Assembly (NCBI GenBank): GCA_951804985.1
Contig: OX638130.1
Coordinates: 98,391,700-98,455,699 of the forward strand
Source: Dryomyza anilis
Taxonomy: Eukaryota; Arthropoda; Insecta; Diptera; Dryomyzidae
DNA length: 64,000 nucleotides
Direction: 5' to 3'
Every line of letters begins with the position of its first letter. Position 1 is the first letter of the stretch. Positions 11,369 to 23,924 of this stretch are shown piece after piece. Under the pieces are notes generated by a model. That model was not told the DNA's origin, searched no databases, and saw only the letters and a list, made by a program, of their open reading frames with translations. The position numbers and the translations under genes were made by a program.

Positions 11369-12527
11369 TATACCCTACACTAAGAGTGAAAGGATATATT
11401 CAGTTTGGTACGCCGTTTGTAACACCCTGAAAAAGTATATCCGGTATGGAAAAGTATATATATTCTTGATCAGCATTACCTCCTGAGTCGATTTAGTGAT
11501 GTCCGTCTGTCTGTCCTTCTGTCTGTCTGTCCTTCTGTCTGTCTGTCCTTCTGTCTGTCTGTTGTAATCACTATTACAGAAAAAGTTGAAGAGCTAGAGC
11601 AATGAAACTTTAGATTTAGATATATCTAAGCTGTCTAAACAAGAAAATTGGCATGATCGGTCTATTGTGACCTGAGAACCGACCACTTATGTTCAAATAC
11701 CTCATATAAAATGTACATCTACAAATCAATTTTACTGCATACGTGCTTAGGTAAACTTTTTTGGTCAAATCCCTAGTAGAAATTTTGGTAGGGCCATGCT
11801 CATGAACTGATCATGTCATTATTTGAGATGATCGGGATATGACGAGGCCCACGATGTCCTTGTAACGCTGTGTCCTGATCATGTACTCGCCTCAGGCAAT
11901 GATCATGTACTGATCGGGTAATTCCCCATATCATTATTTATCTGACCATTGCCTTGTTAAAACATGAGCATACGAAAGCACTACAAATACCCGATGAAAT
12001 AAAATATCATACCTCATTGAAACCTGATCATTGCCCGATGAAAATTTCTTTATGAGGAACAACTAATGTAGCTTTGATCGGGACCATTGGCTGTTTAGAT
12101 AATGTAAACCCTGCTATGGTGAGCATGATAAGGGCATGACAAGGCAATGATCATATTTGCTCTAATAGGGATTACCTGACGAAACCCCGATCATTTCCCG
12201 ATGGCGAATCGGGCAAATTTCAACTAGGGATACATATTGACATTATGCTCAAATACATGAAAATAATGTTTTCCCACGAAACGACTTGTGGTTCCCAAAA
12301 AAAGAAATTGAAATTCGGTACACCTACCCATTTGTAAATATGGGTATCAAATGAAAGAAAATTCTTCAGAGATGGAATGTTTGTAGTTATTTTCAGGATG
12401 GTAACCACACAAATGTGTAGGGTATTTATAGTCGGCTTAGACCGACTATAATTTTGGTTATCCTAACTATCATAATAACACCTACTTTAAAATTTCCCAT
12501 GTGATCTAACATTCCCAACTGGTTTTA
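11369..12527 (+). mobile_element. mini-me / DINE-like non-autonomous Helitron, copy A (with nested MITE)
   Basis: Begins TATACCCTACACTAAGAG, with (TA)n-containing TATATATTCTTGATCAGC, then a (GTCY)n microsatellite (about 11505-11565). Near the 3' end is the hairpin TATAGTCGG...CCGACTATA, and it ends TTCCCAACTGG. The order (TA)n, conserved core, (GTCY)n is the hallmark of dipteran mini-me elements. It carries a 459-bp insertion at 11771-12229 that copies B and D lack. Confidence 0.8.
11771..12229. mobile_element. MITE nested in the mini-me element, with visible empty sites
   Basis: Terminal inverted repeats CCCTAGTAGAAATTT and GAAATTTCAACTAGGG (right strand read 5'-3'), with several internal TGATCATG palindromes. 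Sister mini-me copies at 13609 and 24438 keep the uninterrupted site GGTCAAATATATATTGA. Comparison shows a net gain of the MITE plus 2 bp (AT), as for a 2-bp target duplication. The superfamily is not settled. Confidence 0.8.
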
Positions 12528-13608
12528 TTTTGATTTGGAAATAAATGTCTGGAATAATACGTTTTTTTATTCTAAAAGTATTTCATTCAAATTTAAATAA
12601 GAATTTAATTCAAATTTAAATAAATTTTATTTAATTATATTACATTACTTTTTCTTATTGTAATAATAATAATAATAATAATAGTAAAAAATGTATTTAA
12701 ATATTTATTTTTCTATTTTAAATTTAATATGTTTTTATTTATATTTTATTATTATTTTTTTATTTATTTTTTTTATTATTATTTTTTTTTACCTTTTTTT
12801 CTGGTAGTATTTCCATAATTTTGTTTTCTAATTTTTTTTTATAAATTTTTCATATTTTTTTTTTGTTCAAAATATTTTTGCTTTTATTTTCTGAATGCCC
12901 AATTTACAATTTTATTATTTTATTTTTCCTTTTTTTCTAATACAATGTGCTTGTTGCTGTTGTAAAAATCATAATATTTTTTTAACAAATTTCGTAAATA
13001 AATGTTTAAAAACTTTTTATATCATAGATTTTCAACTTTTATAAATAAATTTAATTTTTTTTTTTAATTTTTGATAACTTATTTTTTTTTAATATGTAAT
13101 TTTATAGATTTTTTAATAATAATAATATTTTCAATTTTATGTTTGTTAATTTTTTATTGTTTTTTGCTTTATTTTTTAAATTATTTAATTTTTAAAAAGT
13201 TTTTTTTTTTATTTTATGTATTAAGTTTTTTTTTTGTTTAGCATTTCTGATTTTTCAAATAAAATGCTTAGTTTACAATTTATTTGCATATAATATTTGT
13301 ATATCTAAAAAGGTTTTTATTTTATTTTTTCTATATTTTTATTCTACATTTTTTAATGCATTTTCAAATAAACTTTTAATTTCTCATTTTTAAAAAGGTG
13401 AATTTTGAGTATTACTTTATGTTCTTTTTAAATTTAATTTTTTAAATTTCTTTATTTTTCTCTTAATTCATTTTTAATATTCCATAATTTCAAAATTTCC
13501 ATAATTTTTAATTTTCCCAAATTTCTAATTTTCTCTAATTTAAAATTATCCTTATATCAAAATTGACAATTTCATTTTCCCCCTTTTTTTTTTTAATTAA
13601 CCCCTTTT
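12528..13608. other. extremely T-rich low-complexity DNA
   Basis: About 1.1 kb dominated by T and A runs, including an (AAT)n microsatellite at 12660-12682. No gene, palindrome or ordered repeat was found. Confidence 0.6.
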
Positions 13609-13780
13609 TATACCCTACACTAAGAGTGAAAGGGTATATTCAGTTTGGTACGCCGTTTGTAACACCCAGAAGAAAGCATCTCCGGTATGGAAAAGTATAT
13701 ATATTCTTGATCAGCATGACCTCCTGAGTCGATTTAGCGATGTCCGTCTGTCCGTCTGTCTGTCCGTCTGTCTGTCTGTC

Positions 13781-13811
<31 letters not shown>

Positions 13812-14368
13812 CTGTCTGTCTGTTGAAATCCCTAAGACTTTTAAAATTGAAGAGCTAGATAAATGAAACTTATAACTTAGATTACTAATATACCTACGCT
13901 GTATGTGCGAAAAAATTGGCGAGATCGGTCCATGGTGACCTATGATCCGACCACTTATGTTCAAATACCACATATAAAATGTACATATAAAGATCAATTT
14001 TTATGTATACGTGCTTAGGTAAACTTTGTTGGTCAAATATATATTGACATCATGCTCAAATACATGATAATAATGTTTTCCGGCGAAAAGACTTGTGGTT
14101 CACAAAAAAAAAAATCGAAATTCGGTACACCTACCCATTTGTAAATATGGGTATCAAATGAATGGAAATTCTTCAGCGATTGAATGTTTGTAGTTATTTT
14201 CAGGATTCGTATACCCTGGTGACCTATATATCACTTTGAATGGTAACCACACATATGTGTAGGGTATTTATAGTCGGCTTAGACCGACTATAATTTTGAT
14301 AATCCTAACTATCATAATTACACCTACTTTAAAATTTCCCATGTGATCTAACCTTCCCAACTGGTTTT
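13609..14368 (+). mobile_element. mini-me / DINE-like element, copy B (full length)
   Basis: About 760 bp, intact from TATACCCTACACTAAGAG to TTCCCAACTGGTTTTT. It has the core, a long (GTCY)n tract (about 13740-13822) and the hairpin TATAGTCGG...CCGACTATA at about 14270-14293. It serves as the empty-site reference for the MITE in copy A. The minus-strand open frame over the GTCY tract is a by-product of the repeat. Confidence 0.85.
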
Positions 14369-14379
14369 TGTTTTGTCTG

Positions 14380-14730
14380 CCTTCTGTAGTTCTGTCCCCC
14401 TGCTGTTCCGCTGCTGTGTTGCACTTAGTTTAAAATTCTCCAGAGCGCCACTGTTGCTGCTGGTTCAATGAACTCTCTTCGCACACTGTTATTCTCTCCC
14501 TCATCTCTCACAAAATGCCATTCTCTCTGTTTTTGTATTTTTTGTTTTTGTATTTTTGATTCTTGTTTCGCATTGTTTGTGTATTGCTGTGTTTTATTAA
14601 TTTTTGGCAAAGTTCATTCAACGCACAAAACCAAACAAAAGCAGCCGTCAACAGCTGTTTTGCGTGCTGCAGCATGTTGTTGTTCTTTTTATTTATGTTG
14701 TTATTGCTGTTGTTGTTGGCGAATTAAATA
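14380..14730 (+). promoter_or_regulatory. candidate promoter island 3
   Basis: A compact, less AT-rich island between repeats, containing AACAGCTGTT (14650-14659), the same CAGCTG core-promoter-like motif as islands 1 and 4. No convincing splice donor was found. Short open frames on both strands are without domains. It could be a promoter, enhancer or leader; evidence is limited to composition and motif. Confidence 0.3.
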
Positions 14731-16063
14731 ATTTTAATTTCTGCTCATTTCTTCTTTATTTACTTTTTAATTTTTGTTTGTATATGTAGCGGGATTTCCA
14801 TAAAGAGTTCAATAAAAATTTGAAAGGAAAAAAAATCTTAAGAAATTGGTTATTTTTAACTTTTTATAATTGGAAAATTTTAATGCAGCATGTGAATTAA
14901 AAAATGTGCTGCCATATTTTCTTCATTTCAAACAAATTTTAATAAATTACAAGAAAAAAAAATACTAAAGTTGAACAATTTATATTTCATAAAACAATCA
15001 ACATATCAGAATTTCGTTAACAGATTCAGAATCAGCGTTCAAAAAGCTATTGAAAATGTTTTAAATTTTATTCGGGAAACATTTTGATTGAAGATTTTTT
15101 TTTTCATTTTTGTTGATTCAAAAAAAAAAAACTACGTTAAAGAATTTAATTTTAAAACTTAAACTAATATTTTCAAATAAAAGAATTTAACAATTTCGTT
15201 AATATATTCTGAATCGAAATTCGATTAATCTATGTAAAAGGCTTCAAATTTTATAACCATATTTTTTCACCATTTTTTAACTAATACTACAAATGGTTTT
15301 TGGACAAAGTATTTTTTATTTTGATATTTCTTTTCAAATATTTTTGAATTTTTTTTATCATTTTTGTCCCATTTAATTTTTATGTCAAAGTCATTATTAA
15401 AAATACTTAAACATTTTTTAGTCCCTCAACAATAAATGCTAAGACTTTCATAAATAACTAGCATTTACTTTTTCTGTTCTAATCCTAAGAAATAAGTTTG
15501 TTGTCATCATGTTATGTTGTCGGGTAAATGACCAACGTTACCACTTTAATAAGTACGTTTTCTTCTTCATCACATATTTTCGCACAATTGCGATTCACAA
15601 TCTAAAGTACTCTCAATGTTGTTCTAGACATGGTCTATATGTGTTTGTCGGTCTTTTTTTTTAACGATCGTCTGATGACTGTTTCAAACTGTCGATGATG
15701 ACTTTGATAATGACTTTGATAGATGTTGAGTGGTTTGTTGAGACATATACTAAATAAAAAAAAAAAAAACCTTATCGATAGATACTACAATTGAACAAGT
15801 ATTTTATCGTTTTATATTGAATTGAATTTATTTTATTCTTTTTTGTATCATAACTTTTATTATCGTACGTTTTTTTTTTATAGAAAAATATGAATGCAAT
15901 AAAAAAATATTTCAAAATGTTTAAAAAAGTTTAATCATTATTTCTCTTTACCAGTTTCTGTACCAATATTGGTTCAAATTGAATTTCAATTTTTTTAATC
16001 TTCTATTAAAAGATAAATCAAACAGCTTAATTTCCAATTTCGTTTGGATTTAAATTCTGTATT
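14731..16063. other. non-coding spacer
   Basis: AT-rich, with no supported gene. The block 15480-15760 is slightly more complex, without recognisable motifs. Confidence 0.5.
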
Positions 16064-16880
16064 TCAATACAAAAGCGATGTCAGTAGGATTTTCGTGCTG
16101 ATTTTAATTCTTATTCCATCCTGTATCACTTTTTGATTCAACCCGAATTCTCCTACATTATTTATTTTTCGAATTTTCGAGATAAAACTTCTTTGACTTA
16201 CTAAGTAGAATGCAACGATCCCTAATAATGTCTTATTTTAGATTAGCGCAGAAAAAATAAGCATTTGATACAAACTACGTCTTTGTCAGCTTATAATCTT
16301 TCGAAGTATCCCGAGACAAAATTTCTGTAATTTTTCAAGAATATTTCGTGCATATTTACCGAAAACAAACAGTTGAATGGAATATTTTAGAAAGTGTATA
16401 GTGCAGGTAGCGTCGGTAGCTCAAGGTTAGTGCGGTGGACTGCGAGCCGAAAGGTCTCCGGTTCAAGCCTGGACTGGGGCTAAGAACATTTTTCATAGAA
16501 ACATTTTTCTCGGCAGTAAATGGCAAACCCACGAGAGTAAAACATTGTCTATGAAAAGCTCTCACCCGACATTCGGAGTTGGCAATAAACTGTAGGTCCC
16601 ACCACTTTCAGTAAAAATATAACACGCACAGCTCCAAGTGGCTTAAGTTCTTATAGGACTGTAGCGCCAAAATATTATTATTATTTGAATACAAAAGCGA
16701 TGTCAGTAGAATTTTGTGCTGATTTTTATTACATTCTGTAGGAAAAAAGAAGAATTTGATACAAACTCCGTCTTTCTCTGCTTAAAATCTTTTGAAGTAT
16801 CCCGAGACAAAATTTCTGTAATTTTTCAGGAATATTTTGTGCATATTTCAAGAAATCAAACAGATAAATGTAATAATTTG
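16064..16880. repeat. local direct duplication interrupted by a SINE
   Basis: The sequence starting AATACAAAAGCGATGTCAG near 16070 recurs near 16690. CCCGAGACAAAATTTCTG at about 16310 likewise recurs at about 16801. The second copy is shorter by roughly 130 bp. A SINE (16410-16685) lies between the two, so either the SINE inserted at the junction or it took part in the rearrangement. Confidence 0.65.
16410..16685 (+). mobile_element. tRNA-derived SINE, copy 4 (shortened)
   Basis: Same family, about 276 bp. The A box has lost bases (TAGCTCAAGGTTAG) and the body lacks the CTATACCGCGCTACCT part, so it joins TTTTTCT directly to CGGCAGTAAATGG. The B box is kept. It ends in AATATTATTATTATTTG. Confidence 0.82.
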
Positions 16881-17430
16881 GAAAGAATATAGCAGTTTGG
16901 GATTTATTTTGGAATTTTAATGGTAGATTCACAGTATATTTTGGGAACGGCCAGTAAACAGACAGCTTGTGATTGATATTACGCCTTTTTTGTTGGGAAT
17001 ACCTCAGGAAAATGCCGGGTATTTTTTTTAATATTCCGGACATTAATGAAAGTTTGTGGGAAATGTGTGACAAGTTATAAACGTTTGTGGAATTTAAAAA
17101 GCAAGTTTCACGACATATTTTGGAGGCATCATATTACATAAACATCACAATTTGTTGAAATTCTACAAAATTTTGACCGGAATATATTATAACCGTTATA
17201 AACCGGAATATATTGGGCATATTTACAAAGCGTATGGGAAGCGTATAGCAGGTTATTCAATTTTGTAGAATTACATTTATTTTTAGGCTATTGTTTTTTT
17301 ATTTTTTCATTGTTCCATAAATTTTCTGATCAAAAACATTTTCGTTGCCTTTGCGTATATTTATGTAAGGGATTTTAAGATTTTTTTAAATTTATTGTTT
17401 TCACTCCTTATTTCAGGAAATTAAGTTTAA
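16881..17430. other. non-coding spacer
   Basis: AT-rich. The minus-strand open frame 16729-17073 has no recognised domain and spans the duplicated block, so I do not call it a gene. Confidence 0.45.
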
Positions 17431-18053
17431 ACCAGTTGGGAAGGTTAGATCACATGGGAAATTTTAAAGTAGGTTTAATTATGATAGTTAGGATTATCAA
17501 AATTATAGTCGGTCTAAGCCAACTATAAATACCCTACACATATGTGTGGTTACCATTCAAAGTGATATATAGGTCACCAGTGTATACGAATCCTGAAAAT
17601 AACTACAAACATTCAATCGCTGAAGAATTTCAATTCATTTGATACCCATATTTACAAATGTGTAGGTGTACCGTTTACCTAAGCACGTATACATAAAAAT
17701 TGATCTTTATATGTACATTTTAGATGAGGTATTTGAACATAAGTGGTCGGATCATAGGTCACAATAGACCGATCTCGCCAATTTTTTCGCACATACAGCG
17801 TAGGTATATTAGTAATCTAAGTTATAAGTTTCATTTATCTAGCTCTTCAATTTTAAAAGTAGTAGGGATTTCAACAGACAGACAGACAGACAGACGGACA
17901 GACAGACGGACAGACGGACATCACTAAATCGACTCAGGAGGTCATGCTGATCAAGAATATATATACTTTTCCATACCGGAGATGCTTCCTTCTGGATGTT
18001 ACAAACGGCGTACCAAACTGAATATACCCTTTCACTCTTAGTGTAGGGTATAA
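17431..18053 (-). mobile_element. mini-me / DINE-like element, copy C (reverse, internally deleted)
   Basis: Reverse-strand copy that starts ACCAGTTGGGAAGG and ends CTTAGTGTAGGGTATA. It has the (GACR)n tract near 17874-17922. Compared with copies B and D it lacks about 115 bp in the middle, where GTGTAGGTGTACCGTTTACC joins two distant parts. Confidence 0.83.
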
Positions 18054-19009
18054 AAAGAAACTGGTTTTTGTTTTTATGGGGTACAACGTGACCTTTTATA
18101 TTTTTCTAATTTTCAGTCCAAATTTTGTTTTCGCTATGTCCACTTTGAATGCAAAAACTAGTTGTGACCTCGGTAGGTTTTCGATTTTTGGTCGATTCCA
18201 GGGGGACGACAAACATTTTTTCGTCAAACATTTTTTCGATTTTTGAAACTCTTCCCAAAATTAGGAAGCGCGTGGCAATTTCTTTTTTAAACATTTAGAA
18301 TGGCCCTATTAAGTAAACTTCAGCCAACATTTTTTTTCTCAACTGCATTGGGCGTGTCAAAAATATTGGCTACAAAATCTGCATTAATTCTAATAATTTT
18401 TTGACATTATCAGCAAACACACAGTTAAATAGATGTTTTTGGGTAGGTTATCAAATTTTGTGCAATTTTAAAGACAGTTTTCCGTTATACTTCCGGCATA
18501 TTTTAAGAATAAGTACAAAATAAACAAATTTTGATAGCAACTCCGATTTTGTCTGGTAAGAATTATTCATTCACATTTTTCTAAACTGTCTTCCAAACAT
18601 TTTGTCGGGGGTTAGTTTTTATGGGTTCTAGTACTGAATAAGAACCAAGTTTAAAATGGTATCTTTTTTTGTTTAGATTTCATTTAAAAATAATTTCATT
18701 TGTTTAGATTATTCAAAAGATATCAAAAATTTCTCAAATCTTTGTTTCTCCAAACGTTTCAAATCGGTTTTACCAAATGAAAACCTGGAACTAAATTCTC
18801 CGAAAAGGCTTTATAAATTTTATTGTCGCATAATGATAGGCAATTTAAAGTCAAGTTTTAAATTTGAAACCAATTTTTTGCCAAATTTCGTATAGAATAA
18901 AATGTCAAAAAGCTGATTTTAATTCAAAAGTTGGCTTTAAATTGTCGCCTTTATTTTTAAATAATACATAATTTTTATAAACTAATTTTTAATGCCAGCA
19001 TACAGTATG
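18054..19009. other. non-coding spacer
   Basis: About 950 bp with moderate complexity at 18060-18310 (GGGGGACGACAAAC). No open frame with known features. Origin unknown; it may be an unrecognised old repeat. Confidence 0.4.
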
Positions 19010-19260
19010 TAGCGCATTATATCTCGTTTTACTTGCTCAATTGTGCAGAATTTATTTTTTTATTTGTATAGTTTCTTGCTGGTTTTTTTCAAACCAGCAG
19101 TTCGTTGGTTATTTTAAGAGTGCTGTTGTGTGCTGTTCTTCGGGGTCTGGTCTGTTTCTTTTTGTGACTGCCGGTACTGATACTGGTTGCAAGAAGCAAC
19201 AACAAACAAACCATATAAACAGCTGTTTCTTTGTCTGTTAGCTGTTGCCATATAAAATAT
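19010..19260 (+). promoter_or_regulatory. candidate promoter island 4
   Basis: A short, more complex island. AAACAGCTGTTT lies at about 19217-19228, and there are GCTG/TGTT-rich leader-like runs. The CAGCTG motif is shared with islands 1 and 3. No strong splice donor was found. This is a weak call based on composition and motif only. Confidence 0.3.
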
Positions 19261-19842
19261 ATTATATATTTTTCTTACATTATTGACTGGCTTTAACTCA
19301 TGCCATACTTTAATGTGCAGCTGCAGACAAAATAAAAAAAAAATAAAAAAAAAATCCAGAATTTAAATTTAAAATCATTTGCATGTTTATGTAGTGTAGG
19401 CTGTGTGGTATTACGATTTTATAAATATAAATTTATTATTGCAAACATGTGCGGTATTTATTTAATAAATACTTATTTACTAAAGTAACTGGATTGCAAA
19501 AGAAATCAGTAATAATAAAAATTAATAAAGCCCAAGCGACAGACAGTGATACAAACTGTACATTCCAGAAGATTTTGTAATGAGTAGAAATATATGATAT
19601 TCTTTCGAGTAGAATTTGTAATGGAAACAATTTTACATACTGCTAACACAGTATCCATTTCGACATTGATCTTTAGCATATTCGATAACGCTTTTATGTG
19701 TGCAATTCAGCAAATTTGTGGCAATGAACTATGTCCCAGTGTAATGAATGTAAATTGTTTTAAATTCTTTTAAATCAAAAGTGTACATTTTAAAATGTTT
19801 GTTCTCTTTTATATTTTAATTAAAATTTTGTTTTTATTGCAT
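19261..19842. other. non-coding spacer
   Basis: AT-rich. Nothing recognised. Confidence 0.5.
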
Positions 19843-20528
19843 ATTGTCATTATCATGCCAAAGGGGCGAAACTGATGCAGATCGATAGCTGCTTTAAAAA
19901 CGAAAAATAATGTCCTTTACACCACTATTTTATGTCGTATCGATAAAAAGTTATGGCAAAAAAACGAAAAAATTCGCCCTTTTGGCATGACAAGATTCTC
20001 AATTTTTCCAATTTCTTCGTTTTTTTGCTATAACTTTTTATTGGTGCAAGATAAAATAGTAGTTTAAAAGTATTAATTGTCTGTTTTAAAGCACCTATTG
20101 ATTGGCATCACTATTTAAAAATATTTTGCCAAACATTTTTCCTGCAAAATAACAAATTGCAAATTAATGTTTGACAAAATATTTTTAATTAATTATGCCA
20201 ATAGATAGGTGCTTTAAAAACAAACAATTAATGTCTTTACATTACTATTTTATCTTGCGCTAATAAAAAGTTATAGCATAAGAAAACAAAAATATTTGCC
20301 TTTTGGTCAGGATATAGTCTCACAAAATCCATATTTATAATTCAGAAAGTTGTCGAAATTAAAAGATATTTTATATACGTTATAAGAATTCATGTATAAA
20401 CCAAAAAAACAAAAAAAATTTAAAAAAACTAAATTTTGCTAATTTTTAAAGCACTTCAAACTTTAAAATTTGATTTCCCAACATTTTTAAAAATGCACAT
20501 TCGTCCCTTTGGCATGACAGAGCGATAT
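19843..20528. mobile_element. palindromic DNA element with CATGCCAAAGGGGCGAA ends
   Basis: Left end CATGCCAAAGGGGCGAA (19854) is matched by TTCGTCCCTTTGGCATG (to 20516). The similarity extends outward (ATAT.G...TCATGCC), so the terminal repeats are about 30 bp. Inside are paired blocks such as CCAATAGATAGGTGCTTT and its complement. No coding capacity. The same family makes up 23925-25993. Confidence 0.7.
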
Positions 20529-20959
20529 TAGAAAAATATTTTAAAAAAAATATTTAGAAAATATTTAAATACATTTTGAAATTACCAATATAAAGTTTAT
20601 TTTCTAGCAATTATATTAATGACAAAATAATTGCTTTATGTAACACTAAAACTTGATTGATTTTCTGCATTGTATTAAATTAAGTCTAGATAAAAAATAG
20701 AAATGGTGTGGGCGAAAGTGTTACAGTTTGCGTTTTGACTCGTTGCCATGGAAATTTGAATATTTTATCGTTTACGTTATTAACGTTATTATTTGTTTGG
20801 TTTGGTTTTGTCTGTCTTCCTGGTTATAAGAGTGTGGTACATAAATATTTGATTTGCCTTTAACATTTAACAACACTGACATTATTATCATTTCAATAAT
20901 TATCATTACTATGATAATTCTTGTCATCAGTATCATAAAAAACGCAACATCAACAAAAA
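20529..20959. other. non-coding spacer
   Basis: AT-rich with a moderately complex part at 20700-20960. No gene supported. Confidence 0.45.
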
Positions 20960-22735
20960 ATAGACAACACATTAGAAACGATAACTAATAATAATAATAA
21001 AAAATACATAAATAGATGCAATTTAAAAATTATAAAATAAAACAAAAAATTCATTACAAATGTAATACAAAATACAATAAAAAATATAGTAGAAAATACA
21101 ATACAAAATGCAATATAAAATAGAAAACAGAATACAATACAAAATGCTATACGACATTCAAAACAAAATACGAAATGTAATACAAAATACGAAATCGAAA
21201 ATTCAATACAAAATACGAAATACAAAATTCAATACGAAAATCAAAAAAACAATACGAATATTATACAAAATACGATGCGAAATATACATAATACAAAATA
21301 CGATACAAAATACAATACAAAATACAATACAAAAAATAATACAATAATATTAACATAAAATACAATACAAAATACGGAATAAAAAACAAAATACGATACA
21401 AATTACAATGCAAAATACAATACAAAGTACGATACAAAGTACGATACAAAATCCAATACAAAATGCAATACGAAATACAATCAAAAACGCAATACAAAAT
21501 ACTTTGCAATATACAATACTAAATTCTTTACAAAATACAATCGAAAATTCTATATAAAATATAATACAAAATCGAATACAAAATGATACGAAATAAAAAA
21601 TACCAAATACATTACAAAATACTATCCAAAATACGAAGTACAAAATATAAAACAAAATGAGGAATACAAAATACTTCTATATTGTATACGGAATACAAAA
21701 TACAAAACAGGGTACAAATTACAATGCAAAAAAAAAAAAGAAAGGAATAAAAAACAAAATACGATACAAATTACAATGCAAAATACAATACAAAGTACGA
21801 TACAAAGTACGATACAAAGTACGATACAAAGTACGATACAAAATCCAATACAAAATGCAATACGAAATACAATCAAAAACGCAATACAAAATACTTTGCA
21901 ATATACAATACTAAATTCTTTACAAAATACAATCGAAAATTCTATAAAAAATATAATACAAAGTCGAATACAAAATGATACGAAATAAAAAATACCAAAT
22001 ACATTACAAAATACTATCCAAAATACGAAGTACAAAATATAAAACAAAATGAGGAATACAAAATACTTCTATATTGTATACGGAATACAAAATACAAACA
22101 GGGTACAAATTACAATGCAAAAAAAAAAGAAAAGAATAAAAAACAAAATACGATACAAATTACAATGCAAAATACAATACAAAGTACGATACAAAGTACG
22201 ATACAAAATCCAATACAAAATGCAATACAAAATGCAAAATTACAATCAAAAATGCAATACAAAATACTTTGCAATATACAATACTAAATTCTTTACAAAA
22301 TACAATCGAAAATTCTATACAAAATATAATACAAAATCGTATGCAAAATGATACGAAATAAAAAATACAAAATACTATCCAAAATACGAAGTACAAAATA
22401 TAAAACAAAATGAGGAATACAAAATACTTCTATATTATATACGGAATACAAAATACAAAACAGGTTACAAATTACAATGCAAAAAAAATACGATTCAAAA
22501 TACAATAAAAAATAAAATACGAAATTTAATACAAAATTCGATTGTAAAATACAATTTAAAATTTACAAAATACACAATTTAATACAAAAAAGAATACAAA
22601 TTACTTAGTACAATACGAAATACAGAATACCAAATACAATACAAAATACAATAAAAGTACTAAATACAATACTAAATGCAATACAAAAAAATGCAAATAA
22701 CAAAAAAAAAAAAAAATTCACTATACAACAAAATT
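20960..22735. repeat. ACAAAATAC-type satellite with higher-order repeat
   Basis: About 1.8 kb built from variants of a short A-rich unit (ACAAAATACAATAC). A higher-order block of roughly 370-390 bp recurs: GGAATAAAAAACAAAATACG occurs at about 21377 and 21744, with a close variant at about 22134. Each is followed by the same order of variants. Minus-strand open frames up to 141 codons (FCIVFCIVLCIV-like) are produced by the repeat and are not genes. Confidence 0.85.
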
Positions 22736-23029
22736 CCTAACATTAAGAAATAAAACATACAATTCAAAACAATATTCATCCGAAAAAAATCATGGAATTC
22801 AACACAAAATGCATCATGAAATATTACTCAAAATATTGTCAAATTTCATTAGAAAATGCAACGCAAAATTCATTGAAAGTTAAAACTCAAATTACAATCT
22901 AAAATTTATATTCAAAATTTCAACTCAAAAGACAAAATTCATCAGAAAAATACACATACTCAAACACAATTACACTAAGTAGTTATTAAGAAAATGAAGA
23001 AATGAATTATAACCAAAAAAAAAAAAAAT
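22736..23029. other. A-rich spacer
   Basis: A-rich continuation of decayed satellite-like sequence. Nothing coding. Confidence 0.5.
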
Positions 23030-23299
23030 TGCTGTTGTGCATTTGCAGAAAACCTAATACCGCAGCCGCCGCCAAACCTTGGAGTAAATTTTTAGTCGGC
23101 ACAGTTGAACGTGAAGCCGTTGCCACCACGCAGACATTGTTGGCGTGGTTCCCAAACAACGAAAACTGAGCCGAAGTGAACGTCAAACAGGGACGGACAG
23201 ATAAATTACGGACACACACACAAAAAACTGACAGTCAGTCAGTTATTGAGGCAGTCAGCCATATTACGATTTGCGTGCGAAATTAGAAACTGTTGTAAG
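23030..23299 (+). promoter_or_regulatory. candidate promoter and 5' UTR exon of the YPEL gene (island 5)
   Basis: The nearest upstream island to the YPEL coding exon. Initiator-like TCAGTC and TCAGTT overlap at 23235-23244. The island ends with a consensus splice donor AAG|GTATGT (GT at 23300-23301). An intron from here to the acceptor at 27038-27039 would be 3.7 kb and would join a leader of about 65 nt or more to the exon that carries the YPEL start codon. This is the most economical first exon. The motifs are seen; the splicing is inferred. Confidence 0.5.
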
Positions 23300-23924
23300 G
23301 TATGTATTTTATATTTATTCACATATTAAAAACACTGTGCCGCAAAATTTCCTATACATTTAAATCGCACAATACAAGAGTTTTTAAATATAGTTTTGAT
23401 AAGGTATTGGGAAATTAATGTACTTTTGCATTTACTGATATTGACTTTCGATTGAATATCAAATATTTGATAAAAAATCAAATTTAATTCCTTGAATAAA
23501 ACTCGAATTCGATAGGAAAACTTAAATTTTTTATTATAAAAATCGAATTCTTGAACATTAAAATAGCACATTTTAGGGAATAAAATGTTTCTAGGGTAAA
23601 ATGTTCAAAAGTTTTCATTTCGTATTTGAACAGTTAAACATTTTTGTGGTCTATCCAGATCATTTAGGTAAGAAAAGGGCGCTTCATTCGACTCATAACT
23701 TATAGTTTTTAGAAGTCAAGAAGTATCAACTTTTTTTTTTGACGTGACAAAATAAAAACGAACGTCAAAGTCGAATTTGCCCATCATAGAGTTAACTTGC
23801 GTAGCACTTGTGATGAACTTGCGTAACACTTCTGATAATATTTTTCCAAACTTGAAATGGTAAAGAATTCTACAAAGGTTTTAATATTTAAATAATGAGT
23901 CTAGAAATTGACGAATTGTATGAT

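Noticed and set aside
13734..13997. Open frame with TDRQTDG repeats (also at 17724-17927 and 24563-24802)
   Set aside because: It is the (GTCY)n tract plus flanking core of the mini-me element, recurring only because the repeat recurs.
21350..22408. Minus-strand open frames of 100-141 codons rich in F, C, I and V
   Set aside because: They are the ACAAAATAC satellite read as protein; residues repeat with the DNA unit and no domain is present.
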